Shown piece after piece: positions 5,579 through 9,128 of a stretch of 9,128 nucleotides of DNA (its first letter is position 1; every line of letters begins with the position of its first letter). The translations under genes and the position numbers were made by a program. Under the pieces are notes generated by a model that worked only from the letters and a program-made list of their open reading frames with translations, ran no database searches and was not told the DNA's origin. Source of the stretch: Mariniphaga sp. (lineage in GTDB: Bacteria; Bacteroidota; Bacteroidia; Bacteroidales; Prolixibacteraceae); the NCBI GenBank assembly GCA_025363795.1, contig JANYLE010000095.1, forward strand, positions 1 through 9,128, given 5' to 3'.

Positions 5579-5992
5579 ATGGATAAAGTGCTTATTGATA
5601 CAGATGTAATACTCGATTTTTTTTTCGATCGGCAACCATTTTCGGAAAATGCTGCGAAAGTACTATCGCTTTGTGAATCAGGAGCAATTCAAGGATTTGT
5701 GACGCCGGTTATTTTCAGTAATGTTTACTACCTTTTGCGACGGACGGCAAAACATGCGTTAGTAATTGAAAAGCTTAAACAGTTATTGACCATTACCGAC
5801 GTCTTAATGATGGATAAAGGCGTAATCATTTCGGCGCTAAGTTCTAAATTTAAGGATTTTGAAGATGCATTGCAAAACTATGCCGCCTCGAATGCAGGCA
5901 ACATTGATGCTATTTTGACAAGAAATATCAAGGATTTCAAAAACAGCGATCTGGGGGTATTTACACCCGAGGATTATCTTAAGACAAAATAA
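5579..5992 (+). CDS. PIN-domain toxin (putative RNase), VapC-like
   Basis: Predicted metal-dependent endoribonuclease of a type II toxin-antitoxin pair. From the ATG at 5579, one base after the antitoxin stop, the product is 137 residues, normal for a PIN domain. It opens MDKVLIDTDVILDFFFDRQPF with the first catalytic Asp (Asp7, also Asp9). FEDALQNYAA supplies Asp96 in the central motif, and IDAILTRNIKDFKNSD gives the C-terminal TRN...DF motif with Asp119. The second acidic position of classical VapC is occupied by the FSNVYYLLRR motif (Asn48), which as I recall is normal for this Bacteroidota subfamily. An upstream in-frame ATG at 5528 lies within the antitoxin gene and would add 17 unrelated residues, so it was rejected. 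A run of nine T (5617-5625) spans codons 13-16. The gene ends one base from the stop of a convergent gene. Confidence 0.87.
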   Translation: MDKVLIDTDVILDFFFDRQPFSENAAKVLSLCESGAIQGFVTPVIFSNVYYLLRRTAKHALVIEKLKQLLTITDVLMMDKGVIISALSSKFKDFEDALQNYAASNAGNIDAILTRNIKDFKNSDLGVFTPEDYLKTK

Positions 5993-5993
5993 T

Positions 5994-6440
5994 TCACTGC
6001 TTACCAAAATAGGGAAATACAATCCAACTGTAAATATAGCATCCCATACAAAACCCTACGGCCCATTCCAAAAATGCGAAAAAAGCCAGGACAACCAGAG
6101 TGATCTGCGAAGCGAGAACAGCATCAGATAACAGTAATACAAAGGCAAGGAGTGAGAGTATAAATCCCACACGAGCTGCGAAAATCTTGGGCGCCTTGTC
6201 AATTACTTTTGACCTGAAAGGGATATAATCTTTTAAACCTGATCCGGTCAGGGCCAACAGGCTCATTTGCGGGACTCCAAAAGCTCTTGCATAAAAATCG
6301 ACGGCAAGAAACGCAACAAGTAATATATTGGGACTTAAAATAAACAACAACGCAAGTATAAATGTAAGGAGTGCCGTGAACCGGACAATCTTCTCATTGG
6401 TTTTTTCGTCCGACACCGGGCATAATATCGTATTCATCAT
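5994..6440 (-). CDS. DUF4395-family integral membrane protein
   Basis: Unknown function. From ATG 6440 the 148-residue product begins MMNTILCPVS, the usual DUF4395 opening with Cys-Pro-Val-Ser at 7-10. It has about four membrane spans: 21-36, 38-54, 88-108 and 112-130. The segment VDFYARAFG (47-55) and the late GFCMGCYIYSW, with a CxxC pair at Cys131/Cys134, match my recollection of the family. It lies directly downstream of the MATE gene on the same strand and is presumably cotranscribed. An alternative ATG at 6470 overlaps the MATE stop by 14 bases and adds MKRINLFKKK; ATG 6437 is also possible. I prefer 6440 because it places the conserved CPVS near the N terminus. A run of eight A on the coding strand (6449-6442) precedes it. 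Confidence 0.85.
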   Translation of the reverse strand: MMNTILCPVSDEKTNEKIVRFTALLTFILALLFILSPNILLVAFLAVDFYARAFGVPQMSLLALTGSGLKDYIPFRSKVIDKAPKIFAARVGFILSLLAFVLLLSDAVLASQITLVVLAFFAFLEWAVGFCMGCYIYSWIVFPYFGKQ

Positions 6441-6456
6441 CTTTTTTTTAAATAAA

Positions 6457-7830
6457 TTAATTCTCTTCATTGGGTACGGCTGAGGTGCGTAAAAGATTCA
6501 TGATTTGGCGCCTCGTATAGAAAAATGTAAAAATGGAGGCGCTCCAGTTGGCAATAAAGATGCCCCACCAGATTCCTTTCGTTCCCCATTGAAGGAATAT
6601 TGCAAGGAACAAAAACAAGGGAAGCGGCACCAGGAACTGGCGGTAAGCGCCCACGAAGATGGCATAAAAAGGTCTTTTCATCCCTTGCAGCGTGGACACC
6701 GAAATATTGAGGAAGATGTAGGCAAAGAAAAACAGCACGGCGATGTGCAGGTACTCAACGCCGATTTCAATCACCTTAACATCGTTGGTAAAAGCTTGCA
6801 TTAACTGGGCCGCAAAAAGATAAACCGAAACTATTCCAACCAGTATAATCATTAACCCGTAGCGGATATTCAATTGCCACGACTCCAGTACCCTTCCGGG
6901 AAAACCGGCACCCATGTTTTGTCCGGCCAGGGTGAGTGCAGCAATGTTGAGGCCAATGGTTGGTAATAGTGCGATTTGTTCTATCCTGGTTGCGATTCCA
7001 TAAGCTGCCACCGCTTCTTTCCCGAACTTACTGGAAAAGTAGGTGATCACAAAAATTCCGATGGCAACAGTGAGCATATTCAGACTGGCAGGAAATCCTT
7101 GTCCAAACAATGCCGCGTAGTATTTTCTTACCGGAATGAAATCCTTCAGTTGCGCGTTTTGGAAAATTTTGCGTTTGCGGGAAATAACGATCATGTAAAC
7201 TGTTCCGAGAATCTGGACAAAGACCGTTGCCAAAGCAATTCCCCTGATGCCCAATGCCGGAAAGCCCAAACCGCCCAGCATAAACCAGGGATCTAAAATG
7301 GCGTTTAAAAAAAAACCGACGATCAGGTAATTACGATAGGTCTTCGTGTCGCCGCGCGCGTTGAGTAAAGCATTGAGAATGCTGTTCGTGAGGAAAAAAA
7401 TAGTTCCCCACAGAATAACATTCATATATTGCAATGCTATTTCAAGGTATTGTTCGGTAGCACCTAAGATCCGAAAGAGAGCAGGGGCCATCGATAATCC
7501 GAGAATTGTCAGTAAGACGGAATTGATAATTGAGAAAGAGACGGCCTGGTAGCCAAAAACGGTGGCTTCCTCGTTGCGTCCCGCTCCCAACGATTGCGAA
7601 ATTAAGGCAGTTGTTCCGGTACCCATTCCTATGCCCATCGATAAAATAATAAAGAACACGGGGAAAGTCAGCCCCATCGCAGCAAGGGCCGAGGTCGATA
7701 TCTGCCCTCCCCAGTAAGTATCCACAACATTAAACAGCGTGTTAAAAACAAAACCAACACTGGCAGGCACGGCCAATTTGCGTATAAGGGAAGGAATCGG
7801 AGCAGAAGTAAAATCGAGCGTTTTATGCAT
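6457..7830 (-). CDS. MATE-family efflux transporter
   Basis: A 457-residue inner-membrane protein, the usual length for the family, with about twelve hydrophobic spans in two similar halves. The N-terminal half has the MATE pattern IRKLAVPASVGFVFNTLFNVVDTYWGG then MGIGMGTGTTALISQSLGAG. The second half repeats it as GFPASLNMLTVAIGIFVITYF and IGLNIAALTLAGQNMGAG. This supports a Na+ or H+ driven exporter of drugs or metabolites; the substrate cannot be read from sequence. The ATG at 7830 is close to a normal MATE N terminus; no Shine-Dalgarno is seen. The gene is first in a likely two-gene operon with the DUF4395 gene and divergent from the glucanotransferase gene. A run of nine T on the coding strand (7315-7307) lies in codons 172-175. 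Confidence 0.93.
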   Translation of the reverse strand: MHKTLDFTSAPIPSLIRKLAVPASVGFVFNTLFNVVDTYWGGQISTSALAAMGLTFPVFFIILSMGIGMGTGTTALISQSLGAGRNEEATVFGYQAVSFSIINSVLLTILGLSMAPALFRILGATEQYLEIALQYMNVILWGTIFFLTNSILNALLNARGDTKTYRNYLIVGFFLNAILDPWFMLGGLGFPALGIRGIALATVFVQILGTVYMIVISRKRKIFQNAQLKDFIPVRKYYAALFGQGFPASLNMLTVAIGIFVITYFSSKFGKEAVAAYGIATRIEQIALLPTIGLNIAALTLAGQNMGAGFPGRVLESWQLNIRYGLMIILVGIVSVYLFAAQLMQAFTNDVKVIEIGVEYLHIAVLFFFAYIFLNISVSTLQGMKRPFYAIFVGAYRQFLVPLPLFLFLAIFLQWGTKGIWWGIFIANWSASIFTFFYTRRQIMNLLRTSAVPNEEN

Positions 7831-7855
7831 TTTTTATAAAGAATATTTTCAATAA

Positions 7856-7872
7856 TATTACAACGTGTAATA
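7856..7872. promoter_or_regulatory. inverted repeat TATTACA-ACG-TGTAATA, possible operator for the MATE gene
   Basis: Two perfect seven-base arms are separated by three bases, 26 bp before the MATE ATG. The left arm overlaps a weak minus-strand -7 candidate, TATTATTG. A 17-bp symmetric site over a transporter promoter is what a dimeric repressor (TetR, MarR or GntR type) would bind, but no regulator gene lies next to it. Its half-site ATTACA/TGTAAT also occurs in the palindrome at 4678-4692, in the opposite arrangement. Confidence 0.4.
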
Positions 7873-7984
7873 CTTCACGAAGGTTTAAGGTTTGGAAAAT
7901 AACTTTTTACAGGATTTTCAGTATAAGTATTAATAAACGCTGTTTTTACCCGCTAAGTGTTTGAAGTCACTAACGACTTTAGAA

Positions 7985-7989
7985 AGGAG
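7985..7989 (+). promoter_or_regulatory. Shine-Dalgarno AGGAG for the glucanotransferase gene
   Basis: AAAGGAG ends five bases before the ATG at 7995 and fixes that start. It is the only clear Shine-Dalgarno in the window, where the other genes have A/T-rich leaders. Confidence 0.6.
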
Positions 7990-7994
7990 AAAAA

Positions 7995-9128
7995 ATGAAA
8001 CTATCTTTTAAAATCGATTATCAGACAATCTGGGGTCAGGTTCTCTATGTTTCAGGTTCAGCCAAAGAATTTGGCCAGTGGGATCCATCCCGCGCGTTGC
8101 TCATGAGGAACGCCATTCCAGGTGAATGGGAACTTGAATGCAAATTCCCTTCCGGTGTAAGTCTCGAATACAAATACCTTTTAAAGGATAGAGACGGAAA
8201 TTTCATTTGGGAGAGTGGTAAAAATAGGCGGCTCGAAACGGGCAATAAGGAGCTGGATGAGGTAAGATGCAGGGATTTCTGGAGGGTCAAAAGGGAATCG
8301 GATGCTGCTTTATCCTCCACCGCCTTCACCAAAGTGTTGATGCGCAGAAAACCCGAGACGACAACAATGTTAGAAGATAGCCCTTATCTAAAAACACTGA
8401 GGATCAAGATTCATGCGCCAAGGGTAAGTCCCGATTGCAGGATAGGAATTCTCGGCGACCAGCCGGTACTTGGAAACTGGATGGAGGAATACACGCTTCT
8501 GATGACGGATGCGGAATTCCCGGTATGGTGCATCGATATTGATGCTGAAAAACTGAAGTTCCCGTTTCAATTTAAATATGTCGTTTACAACACGGTAAAG
8601 AAAAAAGTGGTGATTTGGGAGCAGGGAAGCAACAGGCTGATCCGGGACTTTGTGTGCAAGGAACCTAATAGCATGAAGATCCATACCGATGAAAACTTTC
8701 GCTTCCCGGTAAGTCATTGGAGAGGAGCTGGCGTCGCCGTTCCTGTATTTTCATTAAGGACCGAAAAAAGTGGCGGAATAGGCGAATTTCCCGATATCAA
8801 GAAATTGGTCGATTGGGCAAAACTGACCGGTTTAAAACTGGTTCAGTTACTCCCGCTGAACGAAACGGTTGCAACACATACCTGGATCGATACTTATCCC
8901 TACAAATCGATTTCGACGATGGCGCTTCATCCGGTCTATTTAAATATTAATAAGATAGGTGTTCTGGAGGATGAAAACCTGATGGTGGGATTTGCACAGG
9001 CGCTGGCAGGATTTAATGCGCTTGAAACGGTCCATTATGAGGAAATTCACCGGGTTAAATCGAAATTTTTCAAACTGATTTTTGATCAGCAGTACGACCT
9101 CTTTTTGACGGATCCACCCTATCTAAAA
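7995..9128 (+). CDS. malQ: 4-alpha-glucanotransferase with two CBM20 domains (DPE2-like), 3' end outside window
   Basis: The frame runs from ATG 7995 to the window end without a stop, giving 378 residues. Residues 1-100 form a CBM20 starch-binding domain: VLYVSGSAKEFGQWDP (Trp29), YKYLLKDRDGNFIWESG (Trp72), NRR. Residues about 134-230 form a second: LGDQPVLGNW (Trp162), FKYVVYN, VVIWEQGSNR (Trp208). From Trp242 the GH77 domain starts: HWRGAGVAVPVFSLR, GGIGEFPDIKKLVDWAKLTG, LKLVQLLPLNET and SYPY-like DTYPYKSIS, then ALHPVYLN. Two N-terminal CBM20s plus GH77 is the architecture of plant cytosolic DPE2 and of many Bacteroidota amylomaltases, which transfer glucosyl units between maltose and glycogen or other glucans. 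No signal peptide, so cytosolic. The GH77 catalytic Asp/Glu/Asp residues lie beyond the edge. The gene symbol is by function; the domain make-up differs from E. coli MalQ. Confidence 0.93.
   Translation, partial: MKLSFKIDYQTIWGQVLYVSGSAKEFGQWDPSRALLMRNAIPGEWELECKFPSGVSLEYKYLLKDRDGNFIWESGKNRRLETGNKELDEVRCRDFWRVKRESDAALSSTAFTKVLMRRKPETTTMLEDSPYLKTLRIKIHAPRVSPDCRIGILGDQPVLGNWMEEYTLLMTDAEFPVWCIDIDAEKLKFPFQFKYVVYNTVKKKVVIWEQGSNRLIRDFVCKEPNSMKIHTDENFRFPVSHWRGAGVAVPVFSLRTEKSGGIGEFPDIKKLVDWAKLTGLKLVQLLPLNETVATHTWIDTYPYKSISTMALHPVYLNINKIGVLEDENLMVGFAQALAGFNALETVHYEEIHRVKSKFFKLIFDQQYDLFLTDPPYLK

Noticed and set aside
6505..7552. Plus-strand open frames opposite the MATE gene
   Set aside because: They are antisense to a clear twelve-span transporter, with no start signals or protein-like composition.
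8045..8717. Minus-strand open frames opposite the glucanotransferase
   Set aside because: The plus strand carries two CBM20 domains and the GH77 start in one continuous frame; these are shadows.

Overview
The window looks like a chromosomal segment from a member of the phylum Bacteroidota, most likely order Bacteroidales (inference). Supporting signs are the lipocalin-like/OmpA lipoprotein pair, several TTG-N20/21-TAnnTTTG promoters typical of this phylum, mostly absent Shine-Dalgarno sequences, a tRNA gene without encoded CCA, and a DPE2-like glucanotransferase with two CBM20 domains. No IS element, prophage, CRISPR array or rRNA was found.

Layout. 2-337 (+) is the 3' end of a lipocalin-like envelope protein. 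460-1152 (+) is a glycine-zipper OmpA lipoprotein with a strong terminator at 1171-1213. 1379-1449 (-) is tRNA-Cys(GCA) with its own promoter and terminator. 1516-1866 (-) is folB (dihydroneopterin aldolase), divergent from glnS (glutaminyl-tRNA synthetase, 2001-3695, +). A bidirectional terminator at 3760-3803 separates glnS from a convergent unrecognised helical protein gene (3827-4534, -).

4620-5330 is the least ordinary part. A cluster of palindromes (4626-4698) leads into ten degenerate 21-bp tandem repeats (4714-4923), which end in a 36-bp near-perfect palindrome with no loop (4903-4938). The array is open in frame and encodes a heptad-like peptide (possible small ORF 4785-5018). After about 310 bp without a gene comes a type II toxin-antitoxin pair: a DUF6364-type antitoxin (5329-5577) and a PIN-domain toxin (5579-5992), with a very good promoter.

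The toxin gene converges, with one base between stop codons, on an operon read leftward: a MATE-family efflux transporter (6457-7830) followed by a DUF4395 membrane protein (5994-6440). Divergent from MATE, and running off the right edge, is a 4-alpha-glucanotransferase with two N-terminal CBM20 domains and the start of its GH77 domain (7995-9128). A 17-bp inverted repeat in the MATE/glucanotransferase intergenic region may be an operator.

Most genes are housekeeping or envelope functions. The best leads for something undescribed are the 21-bp repeat/palindrome island, the unrecognised helical protein beside it, and the homopolymer tracts in the toxin, MATE and DUF4395 genes.
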